A DNA stretch of 64,000 nt from positions 62,001 to 126,000 of the forward strand of contig NZ_JAKQZA010000002.1 in assembly GCF_023008165.1 (NCBI RefSeq), given 5' to 3'. How positions within the stretch are numbered: the first letter of the stretch is position 1; each line of letters begins with the position of its first letter. The notes under the pieces were generated by a model, which saw only the letters and a program-made list of their open reading frames with translations, did not search any database and was not told the DNA's origin. Positions 10,444 to 19,715 of the stretch are shown piece after piece. Source of the stretch: Kordiimonas laminariae (GTDB taxonomy: Bacteria; Pseudomonadota; Alphaproteobacteria; Sphingomonadales; Kordiimonadaceae). A program made the translations under genes and the position numbers.

Positions 10444-11724
10444 TTACTCAGCTGCTTGTGCTTTAGGAGCACATGCTTTTGCAATGCTTTCTGGTAGTGG
10501 TAGCGTTTTCTCGATCTTGCCAAGAAGCGGCATAATTACCAGGAAGTGAGCGAAATAATAAGCTGTACCGATAAGGCCAAGTAGAGGCCAGATACCTTCA
10601 GGTTTCTTACCACCAACAATTGTCAGAAGAACCATGTCAGCAACCAGGAACCAGAAGAAGTAACGGTATGTTGGGCGGAAACGTGTTGAGCGAACTTTAG
10701 AAGTGTCCAACCATGGTAGGAAGAACAGGATAATGATCGCAGCAAACATCGCGATAACACCAAGAAGCTTCGCCGGGATAATCACAATATCAGTGAAAGG
10801 AATACCGATATCAAATGTGATCGAACGAAGGATCGCATAGAATGGCAGGAAGTACCACTCCGGAACGATTGAATCAGGAGTTACAAGCGGATCAGCCGGA
10901 ATGTAGTTATCTGGGTGGCCCATTGCGTTTGGATCATAGAAGATAAACGCAGCGAACACGAAGAAGAATACACCAACACCGAACGCATCTTTAATTGTGT
11001 AGAACGGGTGGAATGGAATTTGGTCAGCGCTAGACTGAACTTCCACACCTAGTGGGTTACCACTGTCGGAAACTTTCTTCGCCCAGATGTGCAGAATAAC
11101 AACGCCCGTGATCACAAATGGCAGCAGATAGTGAAGGCTGAAGAAACGCTTCAGTGTTGGGTTATCTACAGAGAAACCGCCCCAAAGAAGTGTTACAATG
11201 TCTTCACCAACAACAGGAACTGCTGAGAATAGGTTTGTAATTACTGTTGCACCCCAGAAAGACATCTGGCCCCATGGTAGTACATAACCCATGAACGCAG
11301 TTGCCATCATCAATAGGAAGATAACAAGACCGAGCATCCATAGTACTTCACGTGGTGCTTTATAAGAACCATAGTAAAGGCCACGAAGGATGTGGATATA
11401 AACAGCAATAAAGAAGAAAGAAGCACCGTTTGCGTGCATATAGCGGATAAGCCAGCCATAGTTTACGTCGCGCATAATACGCTCAACGCTATCAAAAGCG
11501 AGAGATGTATCAGGCGTATAGTGCATCGCTAGTACGATACCAGAGATAAGCTGAACAACCAGCATCAAACCAGCAAGGGAACCAAAGTTCCAGAAATAGT
11601 TCAGGTTACGCGGTGTTGGAGTATCTGGTCCAACAACATTGCTAACAAGAGCAAGTACAGGAAGACGTTCCTCTACCCACGCCAAAGCCTTATTTTCAGG
11701 CTTAATTGTTTGCCATTTTGCCAT
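10444..11724 (-). CDS. petB: Cytochrome b (bc1 complex)
   Basis: The membrane core subunit of ubiquinol-cytochrome c reductase, with two hemes and both quinone sites. The 426-residue protein has eight hydrophobic segments. Heme-ligand histidines are H97 and H198 for one heme and H111 and H212 for the other, at the canonical 13-residue spacing. The Qo-site motif PEWY is at 288-291. Length is normal for an unfused proteobacterial cytochrome b, so it is not a b-c1 fusion. It lies between petA (10 bp upstream) and petC (7 bp downstream). Confidence 0.98.
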   Translation of the reverse strand: MAKWQTIKPENKALAWVEERLPVLALVSNVVGPDTPTPRNLNYFWNFGSLAGLMLVVQLISGIVLAMHYTPDTSLAFDSVERIMRDVNYGWLIRYMHANGASFFFIAVYIHILRGLYYGSYKAPREVLWMLGLVIFLLMMATAFMGYVLPWGQMSFWGATVITNLFSAVPVVGEDIVTLLWGGFSVDNPTLKRFFSLHYLLPFVITGVVILHIWAKKVSDSGNPLGVEVQSSADQIPFHPFYTIKDAFGVGVFFFVFAAFIFYDPNAMGHPDNYIPADPLVTPDSIVPEWYFLPFYAILRSITFDIGIPFTDIVIIPAKLLGVIAMFAAIIILFFLPWLDTSKVRSTRFRPTYRYFFWFLVADMVLLTIVGGKKPEGIWPLLGLIGTAYYFAHFLVIMPLLGKIEKTLPLPESIAKACAPKAQAAE

Positions 11725-11734
11725 GATATCTTCC

Positions 11735-12286
11735 CTATCCGATTTTAATAGTTGTGTCGCTTAGGAAGGCATACTCTGGAACCGCTAGGTTTAGCGGAGC
11801 CGGACCCTTACGAATACGACCGGATGTATCATAGTGCGAACCGTGACATGGGCAGAACCAACCACCGAATTCACCTTTTTCATCGCCTGACTTAGAGCCA
11901 AGAGGCACACAACCAAGGTGCGTACAAATACCTGTAACAACCAGCCATTTTTCGTGACCTGATTTAATACGGTCAGCGTCTGACTGCTGATCAGGAAGTG
12001 CAGCAACGTCAACTGCGTTTGCTTCTTCGATTTCAGCTTGCGTACGGTGGCGAATGAAAATTGGCTTACCGCGCCACTTAACAATTACAGCTTCACCTTC
12101 GCCGATTGCACTGAGGTCAACCTCAACAGATGCAAGAGCGAGCGTATCGGCCGCTGGGTTCATTTGGTCAATAAATGGCCATGCTGCCATTACTGCGCCT
12201 ACACCAGCTCCGCCGGCTGCGGCAATGTGAAGAAAGTCACGACGTGTAGCTTCTTCACCTTCGATAGTATTAGTGATGTTGCTCAT
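11735..12286 (-). CDS. petA: Rieske iron-sulfur protein (bc1 complex)
   Basis: The Rieske [2Fe-2S] subunit takes an electron from quinol and shuttles it to cytochrome c1. In 183 residues the N-terminus has a Tat-like motif TRRDFLHIA at 14-22 followed by the single membrane anchor. The cluster ligands are C121 and H123 (in CTHLGC) and C145 and H148 (in CPCHGSHYD), with C126 and C147 able to form the conserved disulfide. It is the first gene of petABC, and about 290 bp of non-coding DNA lies between it and the divergent trmL, which must contain the operon promoter. Confidence 0.97.
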   Translation of the reverse strand: MSNITNTIEGEEATRRDFLHIAAAGGAGVGAVMAAWPFIDQMNPAADTLALASVEVDLSAIGEGEAVIVKWRGKPIFIRHRTQAEIEEANAVDVAALPDQQSDADRIKSGHEKWLVVTGICTHLGCVPLGSKSGDEKGEFGGWFCPCHGSHYDTSGRIRKGPAPLNLAVPEYAFLSDTTIKIG

Positions 12287-12574
12287 CTATTTTTCCCTGA
12301 CAGGAATTTGATGCTCAAGGCGATCAATCATTACAATTTGTCACCTTATTCTACCCCTGCTTGGCTTAAAATCTCTGCGGCACAGGGTCGCAGATCTTTC
12401 GTACCAATAGCACGAACGCCAAGCAATTAAGCTTAGCGAGTTGAGATTGGTTTAGTCGCCTACGTCAAAAGAGGCAACCCTTTATGCGTCTGAAAAGTAA
12501 AAAAAAAGGTAAAAAAATGTTCTCACCACTTGAAACCGTTGAACCTTTTCCCAAAGCCCACTAAGTTCCGCGCC

Positions 12575-13033
12575 ATGGATATAGCACTTTACCAACCAGA
12601 CCAACCGCCAAACACAGGCACGCTCTTAAGACTTGGGGCCTGCATGAAAACGGCTGTACATGTAATAGAACCCTGCGGTTTTCCATTTTCGAAACGCGCA
12701 CTCAGGCGTTATGCAATGGATTACGCAGACCTTGTTGATCTGCATCATCACCTTGATTGGGATGCCTTTCTTCAGTGGACAAAAGACAATAATCGCAGGT
12801 TAGTACTGCTCACGACAAAAAGCGATCAGACTTACTGTGATTTTGAATTTACCTCTGAGGATATCCTTCTGGTAGGCAGTGAATCGACAGGCGCACCAGA
12901 ATCAGTGCATGATGCGGCAGATGCCCGCATCACTGTTCCTATGAGCCGAGAAGTACGCTCTTTAAATGTAGCTGTTTCAATGGCAATGGTACTTGGTGAA
13001 GCGCTAAGACAAACAAATAGCTGGCCTGAATAG
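12575..13033 (+). CDS. trmL: tRNA (cytidine(34)-2'-O)-methyltransferase TrmL
   Basis: A SPOUT-class methyltransferase that modifies the wobble base of certain leucine tRNAs using SAM. I start it at ATG 12575, which gives the family-typical N-terminus [20 protein letters not shown] and 152 residues; a TTG at 12530 would add 15 residues with no family match. The knotted SAM site is visible as [13 protein letters not shown] and the later [20 protein letters not shown]. No strong ribosome site precedes the ATG. hemF follows 14 bp after its stop, so the two are likely co-transcribed. It is divergent from petA. Confidence 0.92.
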   Translation: MDIALYQPDQPPNTGTLLRLGACMKTAVHVIEPCGFPFSKRALRRYAMDYADLVDLHHHLDWDAFLQWTKDNNRRLVLLTTKSDQTYCDFEFTSEDILLVGSESTGAPESVHDAADARITVPMSREVRSLNVAVSMAMVLGEALRQTNSWPE

Positions 13034-13047
13034 AAAAGGACACACAA

Positions 13048-13914
13048 GTGGATATCGAAGAAAAAAAACAAAAAGCCGCTGATTGGTTTCAAAACCTACG
13101 TGATCAAATTTGCGCCAGCTTTGAACAGATCGAAGACGACAATGAAGGCCCGATGGCTGGTCGCGAAGCTGGTCGTTTTGAACGCAAAAGCTGGGACCGT
13201 ACCAACCAATCAGATGGCGCCGAAGGTGGTGGAGGCACTATGTCCATCATGCGCGGCGGTCGTGTTTTTGAAAAAGTCGGTGTAAATATTTCAAGCGTGC
13301 ACGGCACCTTTACAGAAGAATTCGCGAAAAACATTCCGGGTGCGGAAGAAGACCCGAGCTTTTTCGCCACTGGCATTTCGCTCGTTGCACATATGAACAG
13401 CCCAAAGGTACCTGCCGTTCATATGAACACGCGTTTCATTTGCACCACTAAAAGCTGGTTTGGCGGCGGCGCTGATCTTAACGCGCCTCTCCCAGATTCG
13501 TATGACACCGCATCCTTTCATTCAGCTTTCAAGGAATGCTGCGACAAGCACGACCCTGATTATTACCCGCGCTACAAAGAATGGTGTGACCGCTATTTCT
13601 ATATCCCACACCGCAACCGGGCACGCGGTGAAGGCGGTATTTTCTATGATCAACTGAACACAGGTGACTGGGAAAACGACTTCGCCTTCACCCAAGACGT
13701 AGGTCGCACATTTAATGACATCTATCCTGAGCTTGTGCGCCGTCATATGAATGAAAGCTGGACACCGGAAGAACGTGAAAAGCAGCTCGAGTATCGTGGC
13801 TATTATGCAGAGTTCAATCTGGTGTATGACCGCGGCACTACCTTCGGCCTTAAAACAGGCGGCAATGTAGAAGCTATTCTTATGTCACTGCCACCAGAAG
13901 CAAAATGGCCGTAA
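13048..13914 (+). CDS. hemF: Oxygen-dependent coproporphyrinogen III oxidase HemF
   Basis: HemF decarboxylates coproporphyrinogen III to protoporphyrinogen IX with O2 in heme synthesis. The 288-residue length and the conserved blocks [36 protein letters not shown]-like (here SWFGGGADL), [13 protein letters not shown] and [11 protein letters not shown] leave little doubt. Translation starts at GTG 13048, supported by AAAGGA 8 nt upstream. It follows trmL by 14 bp and precedes a YqaA-type membrane gene by 6 bp, forming an operon. Having the aerobic enzyme next to the bc1 operon fits a respiratory lifestyle. Confidence 0.97.
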   Translation: MDIEEKKQKAADWFQNLRDQICASFEQIEDDNEGPMAGREAGRFERKSWDRTNQSDGAEGGGGTMSIMRGGRVFEKVGVNISSVHGTFTEEFAKNIPGAEEDPSFFATGISLVAHMNSPKVPAVHMNTRFICTTKSWFGGGADLNAPLPDSYDTASFHSAFKECCDKHDPDYYPRYKEWCDRYFYIPHRNRARGEGGIFYDQLNTGDWENDFAFTQDVGRTFNDIYPELVRRHMNESWTPEEREKQLEYRGYYAEFNLVYDRGTTFGLKTGGNVEAILMSLPPEAKWP

Positions 13915-13920
13915 ATACGA

Positions 13921-14358
13921 GTGCTCGGTGATTTAGCAATATATGGCGGGTTGTTTGTAAGCGCATTTATTGCCGCTACCCTGCTGCCCGCCTTTTCTGA
14001 ACTTAGCTTTGCCGCCAGCTTATCTGAAAATGCAGGCGTTCCTTTATTTCTCTTTATCGCTGTTACTAGCGGTAACGTTCTAGGCGCTTGCTTAAACTGG
14101 TGGATCGGAAGCAAGATTGTTCATTTCCAATCCCGTAGTTGGTTCCCTTTCTCCCCTAATCAAATCGCAAAAGCGGAGCATCATTTTGCACGATACGGTA
14201 AATGGTCTCTGCTGTTTGCATGGCTTCCTGTGGTGGGCGATCCTTTAACCCTCGTAGCAGGTATATTGCGCACAAATCTGTTATTCTTCCTAACACTTGT
14301 ATCAATTGGGAAAGCTACCAGATACGTAGTAATATGGTTTGGTATCAGTCAAATTTAG
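13921..14358 (+). CDS. YqaA-type (DedA/SNARE-associated superfamily) membrane protein
   Basis: A 145-residue integral membrane protein with about four hydrophobic segments. Features of the YqaA/DedA group are visible: a GNVLGACLNWWIG segment, FARYGKWSLLFAWLPVVGDPLTLVAG and a final helix with GKATRYVVIW. DedA-like proteins are linked to lipid flipping and membrane homeostasis; the YqaA branch is uncharacterised. Start is GTG 13921, only 6 bp after hemF, so it depends on that operon for expression. Family assignment good, function inferred weakly. Confidence 0.8.
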   Translation: MLGDLAIYGGLFVSAFIAATLLPAFSELSFAASLSENAGVPLFLFIAVTSGNVLGACLNWWIGSKIVHFQSRSWFPFSPNQIAKAEHHFARYGKWSLLFAWLPVVGDPLTLVAGILRTNLLFFLTLVSIGKATRYVVIWFGISQI

Positions 14359-14414
14359 CTGCCACAAAATTGTCAGGAAGCACTTTTAATATCTGCCTCA
14401 ACAGGAGGATCAAT

Positions 14415-14987
14415 ATGTTCAGATCAGTTTTATCATTCACGCTTTTAGGCCTACTATTATTAGCAACTGCTCCAGCGTTTGCGGACAAATATGAAAAGAA
14501 ACGCCAGAAAGTTCAGGATATGAGGCAGGAAGTGCTCGTTGAACTTTTTGAAGCCCGTCCGCAGGCGCAAGCTGAAATTGACGAGGCATACGGCTATGCC
14601 GTTTTCTCAAACGTTGGTGTACAGGTGTTTCTGATCGGCGGCGGCGGCGGTCGCGGTGTTGTACATGATAACCGCTCAAACACAGACACATATATGAAAA
14701 TGGCAACCGCCAGTGTCGGCCTTGGCCTTGGCATTAAAGACTTCAGAGCCGTGTTTGTATTCCATGATGAAGAAGCACTAGATAGCTTCGTTCAAAAAGG
14801 TTGGGATTTCTCTGGTGAAGCAGATGCCGCAGCACGCTCTAATGAAAAAGGCGGTGAAATTGGCGAGGCCGCTTCCTTCCGCAAGAAGGTAAGTGTTTAC
14901 CAGTTCACTAAGGCAGGCCTTGCGCTTCAGGCGTCTCTCCACGGTACAAAATACTGGAAAGACAAGAAGCTTAACCGTTCAAGGTAG
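14415..14987 (+). CDS. Secreted SYLF-domain (YSC84-like lipid-binding) protein
   Basis: The ATG at 14415 has an ideal AGGAGG ribosome site and yields a 190-residue protein with an N-terminal signal peptide (cleavage after APAFA). The mature part contains the SYLF pattern: YGYAVFSNVGVQVFLIGGGG, MATASVGLGLGIKDFRAVFVF, and a C-terminal strand region. SYLF domains bind phosphoinositides in eukaryotes; bacterial versions are usually periplasmic or lipid-associated with unknown roles. Its last 17 bp overlap the 3' end of the convergent cca gene. Confidence 0.85.
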   Translation: MFRSVLSFTLLGLLLLATAPAFADKYEKKRQKVQDMRQEVLVELFEARPQAQAEIDEAYGYAVFSNVGVQVFLIGGGGGRGVVHDNRSNTDTYMKMATASVGLGLGIKDFRAVFVFHDEEALDSFVQKGWDFSGEADAAARSNEKGGEIGEAASFRKKVSVYQFTKAGLALQASLHGTKYWKDKKLNRSR

Positions 14988-16143
14988 CAAGCAAATCTTC
15001 TTTTGAGAGCTTGAACCCACTATCGATCCAAATTTGTTCTAGCTCTCTCATTCGCCTTCCAAGATCTGGTCCTGCCTCAAAACCGCGATCCAGCAAATCC
15101 TTCCCTTGCAAAGGAAATACGGGCTGAACCCAGTTCCGGCATATCTCCAGTTCTCTTGCATAATCTTTACTACCTGAACAAATCACATGCTGTTCCATAA
15201 CCCATGGCCCAAGTTCATATAGTAACTGCTCGAACGAAGCTTCACTTTCTCCAGCGATTTCAAGCCCAATCAATTGTTTCCGTTGTTCATTGGAAAGCTT
15301 GAATTTCTTTGCAAGCTTCTGAGCAGAAAATACAGATGATCCAAGCATATAGAAACGTGCCAACGCATCAGCAGCTAAGCCCGAGCTTGCTTCACACATT
15401 GATAACAGTTCCATGTTACTACCACGAAAAGCGTCACCATAAATTTGCTGCAAAACCCCAGCTTTCCACATTGAAAAAACAGGCTGTATAAAATTTGGTA
15501 GTGCCATCATTTTCATAAGTTCATCACGTATCCGCTCAATAGAAAGAGCATCCAGCAGATAACGGAGTGAGCTACATGCTTTCATCCCCGCTTTATCAGG
15601 CTCACCTTGCCCGTACCGCGCGGTAAAACGGAAGAAACGCATAATTCTGAGCGCATCTTCTTTGATCCGCTCTTCAGCGTCGCCAATAAAGCGTACTCGG
15701 CCTATCTTTAAATCTTCTATCCCGCCAAAAGGGTCAAACAGTTCACCGTCTGGCGCACAATATAGAGAGTTAATGGTGAAATCTCTGCGCTTGGCATCCT
15801 CAAGCCAGCTTTCCGTGAAGGCTACTTCTGCGTGCCTGCCGTCCGTTTCCACATCCACCCGCAACGTGGTGATTTCAATATGAGTTCCTGAAGAAACAGC
15901 CGTGACAGTACCGTGTTTAAGCCCTGTTGGAATAACCTTGATACCTGCTTCCTCAAGTAGAGCCATCGTGATTTCAGGCTTGTGGGTTGTGGCTGCATCA
16001 ATATCAGATACATGGCGCCCAGCGAGTGTATCCCGAACAGCACCGCCCACAAATTTAATAGCCTCAGCCCCCAGCGCTTCAACAACACGCTCAACACCCT
16101 GCGAACAAAGCCAATCAGCCTTCAGATGTATCGCCTGCGTCAT
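14971..16143 (-). CDS. cca: CCA-adding tRNA nucleotidyltransferase / polyA polymerase family
   Basis: A class II nucleotidyltransferase of 390 residues that builds or repairs the tRNA 3' CCA end. The catalytic head shows GGAVRD (33-38), the metal-binding DID (47-49) and the RRDFTIN motif (119-125), followed by the EDALRIMRFFRFTARYG helix for nucleotide recognition. The tail is a helical body. It begins inside the end of the DUF6111 gene (29 bp overlap), which implies translational coupling. It ends overlapping the convergent SYLF gene. CCA-adding versus pure polyA polymerase cannot be separated here, but alphaproteobacterial members in this operon are CCA enzymes. Confidence 0.92.
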   Translation of the reverse strand: MTQAIHLKADWLCSQGVERVVEALGAEAIKFVGGAVRDTLAGRHVSDIDAATTHKPEITMALLEEAGIKVIPTGLKHGTVTAVSSGTHIEITTLRVDVETDGRHAEVAFTESWLEDAKRRDFTINSLYCAPDGELFDPFGGIEDLKIGRVRFIGDAEERIKEDALRIMRFFRFTARYGQGEPDKAGMKACSSLRYLLDALSIERIRDELMKMMALPNFIQPVFSMWKAGVLQQIYGDAFRGSNMELLSMCEASSGLAADALARFYMLGSSVFSAQKLAKKFKLSNEQRKQLIGLEIAGESEASFEQLLYELGPWVMEQHVICSGSKDYARELEICRNWVQPVFPLQGKDLLDRGFEAGPDLGRRMRELEQIWIDSGFKLSKEDLLATLNG

Positions 16144-16462
16144 CTTTTTTCTTTTTCGTACGTTCTAGATGCTTGATCGCCTCGGGGTGATCAGCAGGCA
16201 GGAAGCCACCTGGCACTAATTTACCATTTTCCATATAGGCAGGTACATAAACCTTATCAACATCACCGCTATCATCAGTAAAGCGAAGGCCAATACCCGC
16301 TACAACCAAACCAATAATAACCGAGATCAAGCCAATACGAAGTTGCTTTGCATCCTTATCTGAAAGGCCCTCTTCGCTATTCTTCTTAATGCGCCACCGC
16401 ACCCACAAGAGAACCAGCACAACAGGGAGTATAAGAAGTAGAATACGAATAAAAATTGCCAT
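16115..16462 (-). CDS. DUF6111 family small membrane protein
   Basis: A 115-residue protein with two hydrophobic helices (about 3-20 and 44-60) separated by a basic loop, and a Lys-rich C-terminus (TKKKKDD). The GKLVPGGFLPAD segment and the conserved gene position identify the DUF6111 family of Alphaproteobacteria. Role unknown. It starts 2 bp downstream of the CoA pyrophosphatase-like gene and overlaps the start of cca by 29 bp, so all are one transcript. Confidence 0.75.
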   Translation of the reverse strand: MAIFIRILLLILPVVLVLLWVRWRIKKNSEEGLSDKDAKQLRIGLISVIIGLVVAGIGLRFTDDSGDVDKVYVPAYMENGKLVPGGFLPADHPEAIKHLERTKKKKDDAGDTSEG

Positions 16463-16464
16463 TG

Positions 16465-17082
16465 TTACCCCCGTTTTGTTGTTTCAAGCACATCGCATAA
16501 ATTCACCAGCATGGCAGCTGTAGCGCCCCATATCTTATACCCATTATAAGGCAAATGATAATAGTGCCTTTCGATACCTTGCCAAACTGCTGATTCTCGT
16601 TTGTGATTATCCCTATCAAGAACGAAAGAAAGCGGCACCTCGAAAACATCGGTTACCTCACCTTCCTCAAGAACAAGATCAAAACCGAGCTTCACCAAAC
16701 CAACCACAGGCGTTATCTCAAATCCTGTACCCGTTCTATAAGTATCAAGGAAACCGGAAACATTCACATAGGAACGATTAAGGCCCACCTCTTCTTCTGT
16801 TTCCCTAAGTGCTGCCGCCACTTCATCAGCATCCGTATCATCCACACGGCCACCAGGGAAACTTACCTGCCCTGCATGCTTGGTAAGAGTTTCAGACCTT
16901 TTGGTAAGAAGAATAGTTGGCCCACTGGTATGATCAATAATCGGCACAAGTACCGCTGCTGGCCTCGGCACAACATTAACCAGTTCTTTAAGCTTGATAT
17001 GGCTGTTAAGATCATAATCACTGCGATTACCGCGCGCGGCAGGGTTATCCGCCTTAAGCGCTTCCGCTAACCAGTTTTGCAT
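16465..17082 (-). CDS. Nudix hydrolase, CoA pyrophosphatase type
   Basis: A 205-residue Nudix enzyme. The box reads GGRVDDTDAD followed by EVAAALRETEEEVGL, with the three-residue longer spacing typical of the NudL/CoA-diphosphatase branch, preceded by SETLTKHAGQVSFPGGR, which matches the UPF0035 motif of that branch. Such enzymes split CoA into phosphopantetheine and 3',5'-ADP. Its start codon directly follows the DUF1285 stop, and DUF6111 follows after 2 bp. The association with cca suggests co-regulation rather than a shared pathway. Confidence 0.88.
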   Translation of the reverse strand: MQNWLAEALKADNPAARGNRSDYDLNSHIKLKELVNVVPRPAAVLVPIIDHTSGPTILLTKRSETLTKHAGQVSFPGGRVDDTDADEVAAALRETEEEVGLNRSYVNVSGFLDTYRTGTGFEITPVVGLVKLGFDLVLEEGEVTDVFEVPLSFVLDRDNHKRESAVWQGIERHYYHLPYNGYKIWGATAAMLVNLCDVLETTKRG

Positions 17083-17652
17083 CTACTCAGTACTCCACTG
17101 ACCAAGACTGAATTCACACCCTGCTGACGATACCATAAGTTCAGTTTTTGCACCGTTTTTCACTTCGTTTGCCATTTCAACCAATTCATAAAAAACAGAT
17201 CTTGCGACAAGTGCATCCAAATTACCTCGAACCCGAACATAAGGCCTTGGTTCCTCTGTGGTTTCATCGACATGAACAGAAATAGGGTGTTCTGCATCCA
17301 CTGCGACCTTATCCCCCACATTCGTAGTGAAAACGAGCGTATCATCTTCTACATCAACCCGTATGGCCGTAAAATGCGCGTCATCAACCGTAATACCGAT
17401 CTTTTCAACCGGCGTAACCAAATAGGTTTTTCCGTCACTATCCTTACGAAGCACGGAAGAAAACAGTTTCACCATACGGCTACGGGTAATAGGCGTACCC
17501 ATATAAAACCAGGTTCCATCACTGGCGATACGCATATCAATATCACCACAAAAATCCGGGTTCCATTTATCAACTGGCGGGTATTTTTGCCCTTCAACCT
17601 GCTTTAACAGCCCTTCAAGGGAAAAAGACGCATGTTGTTTGTTTTCGGCCAT
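17083..17652 (-). CDS. DUF1285 domain-containing protein
   Basis: A 189-residue cytosolic protein. The segments [38 protein letters not shown] and [15 protein letters not shown] are characteristic of DUF1285, a widespread proteobacterial family of unknown function with a compact beta-rich fold. It is the first gene of the DUF1285-Nudix-DUF6111-cca operon and shares a stop/start junction with the Nudix gene. GGAG lies 11 nt before the ATG. No enzymatic motif is evident to me. Confidence 0.88.
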   Translation of the reverse strand: MAENKQHASFSLEGLLKQVEGQKYPPVDKWNPDFCGDIDMRIASDGTWFYMGTPITRSRMVKLFSSVLRKDSDGKTYLVTPVEKIGITVDDAHFTAIRVDVEDDTLVFTTNVGDKVAVDAEHPISVHVDETTEEPRPYVRVRGNLDALVARSVFYELVEMANEVKNGAKTELMVSSAGCEFSLGQWSTE

Positions 17653-17710
17653 ATAATGAACGCTCCTTTACCTCACTATATGGCGCGAAATTTCAGGATG
17701 GAAATGTTTC

Positions 17711-18271
17711 TTACGCAGCGGGTGCCAGTTCACCAAAACGTGGTTCACCGGAACTAGCTTCAAGTGATGCAAACCCCGGCAGAATTTTACCAACGGCGGG
17801 CAACGCCCTAACAGTCGCTGGCTTTGCAATCAAAAGCCGCCGCTCTTTCCCTGTCGGAAGAGTGATAAAACTTGGAAGCACGCTTTCAAAACCAAAACGC
17901 TGGTAATAAGCAGCATCGCCAACAAGCAAAACCCGCTTATGACCAGTGGCTTTCACGCCAGCCATCGCGGTTCTCATAATCTTGGAACCAAGACCACTAC
18001 CCTGATATTCCGGGTGGATAGCAAGAGGCCCAAGGAATACAGCATTCGCGTTTTTGCCAAGAAGCATATCGTGGATATGAGCCGCGCAAAATCGAACAGT
18101 TCCCACAACCTTGTCCCCATCTCGGGCAACAAGAGACAAATTCGAAAGAATTGGATTATCTACTCTAAGAGCATGTGAAGATTTGGAGAATCTCTCATCC
18201 CCAAAAACCGTATCCAGCAGAATATCAATCTGGTTGCTGTCAAACGGCTGTTCCTGATCAATGGTGATCAT
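17711..18271 (-). CDS. GNAT-family N-acetyltransferase (YhbS-like)
   Basis: Start placed at ATG 18269-18271 (186 residues); the frame extends to 18313 without family similarity. The acetyl-CoA-binding motif A is visible as LGPLAIHPEYQGSGLGSKIM (R/Q-x-x-G-x-G/A form), followed by the beta5 segment GHKRVLLVGDAAYYQRFGFE, which is typical of the YhbS-type predicted acetyltransferases. Acceptor substrate is unknown. It is separated from DUF1285 downstream by about 60 bp and may be an independent unit. Confidence 0.87.
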   Translation of the reverse strand: MITIDQEQPFDSNQIDILLDTVFGDERFSKSSHALRVDNPILSNLSLVARDGDKVVGTVRFCAAHIHDMLLGKNANAVFLGPLAIHPEYQGSGLGSKIMRTAMAGVKATGHKRVLLVGDAAYYQRFGFESVLPSFITLPTGKERRLLIAKPATVRALPAVGKILPGFASLEASSGEPRFGELAPAA

Positions 18272-18471
18272 CAGCAATTTCCCATATCGCGGCGCACGCG
18301 CCAAACACAACAAACGTTATAAGATTCAGTATCTTATCGTCGTCGGAGCCGGTTAATCCGGTTGATATGGGTGCTCTTTACCATAAGGAGTATTACGCTT
18401 TTATGTTCAAACTGCCCGGACCATAAAACTGTAATAGAAAAAATACCAGCAAGTTTTTCTGATTTTTAAGA

Positions 18472-19596
18472 TTACCACACCAATTGCAGGCGCGTTGTAA
18501 TCGTATGAGCATCAACACTGGCTGCATCAGCGGTTTGAAACTCCTGAAATGCTATATTCAGTAAGAAACGTATATGGCGGTTTAGGTAAAGGTTGGCACC
18601 AAAGAGATAGGTTTCCTGATTGCCAAAACGAAACGCATCATCATTCAGGCTGAGGAAATCCGCTCTAGCAACCAATTGCACTGCCAAATCACTATGCTTC
18701 AGGTCCTGATAACTTGTCCACTTACCGGCCTTGATATCGATGGCGCGCACATGGTCTGTCAGGAAATACCCAATTTCTGCGTAACCGCCACCGAACTTAG
18801 CGGCTGGCTGTTGGTTATCCAGCGTTGATCGCTGCACACCATATTCGGCTGCCAGATGAAAGCGTTCATACTGAACTGCGCCTTCAAAGCCTAGATACTC
18901 TTCATCTGTTACCAGTAGACCTGCGCTGATTACGGACGAAACAGCAATTGCATTTAATTGTCCTCGATAACTACGGTTTACCGCATCATCATAGGATTTA
19001 TCCCAGAACGCTGCCCCAACCAGCCAACTGGTATTTCCTTTATTTTTTCCAAAAGTCGCACGTACGGCGTAGGACCAAATTTCAGGAGAGAAATCGATAT
19101 CTCTTTCTTCACCGTAAATACCGGATGTAAACGTAAAACCGCTTTGGTGATAAGCGGCAGATACACCGATCGCACGCCCCAGGTTAAACGCATCGGTAAA
19201 TGCTGCTCGCTCTGCAAAGCTGATATCCATGATGGATGTTTGTTCTTCGAGCGAAACAGGTACACGGTGTCGCCCTACCGTTAATGAAAAAGCGTCTGAT
19301 AATTGATACTTTAGAAAAGCATCTTCAAACGTTACGTCATCGCCCGCAAATTCGGTGCTGAGTTTAAATTCAAAGCCTGAAGTCAACCTCCCATTCAAGG
19401 TTGCCCGCACTGATCGGAAATCAAAATCCTCTTCAGATCTACCTAAATCGGAAGTGTTGAAATGAGTGAAATCGGTAATAGAACGAAGCTGTAAATTATA
19501 GGTAGGTTCATCTGTGTCATTTGCCGCAACAGGCAAAGCAACTGTCCCCATCACTACAAAAGAACACAATAATTTCTGGATACTCGTAAACTGCAT
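18472..19596 (-). CDS. OprO/OprP-type (phosphate-selective) porin family protein
   Basis: Start chosen at ATG 19594-19596 (a GTG at 19605 is also open). The 374-residue product has a signal peptide ending near LPVAA, then alternating amphipathic strands, and ends in a terminal aromatic residue (LQLVW), as outer membrane barrels do. The motifs RSVRATLNGRLTSGFEFKLS, DAFLKYQLSDAFSLTVGRHR and the VPVSLEEQTSIMDISFAERA segment match the phosphate-selective porin O/P family. Actual solute is uncertain, since family members also carry other anions. A Pho-box-like sequence lies just upstream but badly placed for activation. Confidence 0.83.
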   Translation of the reverse strand: MQFTSIQKLLCSFVVMGTVALPVAANDTDEPTYNLQLRSITDFTHFNTSDLGRSEEDFDFRSVRATLNGRLTSGFEFKLSTEFAGDDVTFEDAFLKYQLSDAFSLTVGRHRVPVSLEEQTSIMDISFAERAAFTDAFNLGRAIGVSAAYHQSGFTFTSGIYGEERDIDFSPEIWSYAVRATFGKNKGNTSWLVGAAFWDKSYDDAVNRSYRGQLNAIAVSSVISAGLLVTDEEYLGFEGAVQYERFHLAAEYGVQRSTLDNQQPAAKFGGGYAEIGYFLTDHVRAIDIKAGKWTSYQDLKHSDLAVQLVARADFLSLNDDAFRFGNQETYLFGANLYLNRHIRFLLNIAFQEFQTADAASVDAHTITTRLQLVW

Positions 19597-19715
19597 ATTC
19601 GCCACAATATTACACTTTTATGACAATATCAAATTCACCGGCATCATAGAGAGTATAGATGGTTTATTACGAAAAAACGCCAAACCTTCGTGGTTCAGCG
19701 TTTTTTCTATTTATC

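Noticed and set aside
12308-12327. TTGAT-N10-ATCAA dyad before petA, considered as an FNR site
   Set aside because: FNR/ANR sites need a 4-base spacer; ten bases is incompatible, so I did not call it.
12530-12574. Longer trmL start at TTG
   Set aside because: The added 15 residues do not match the SPOUT fold; the ATG at 12575 gives the canonical N-terminus.
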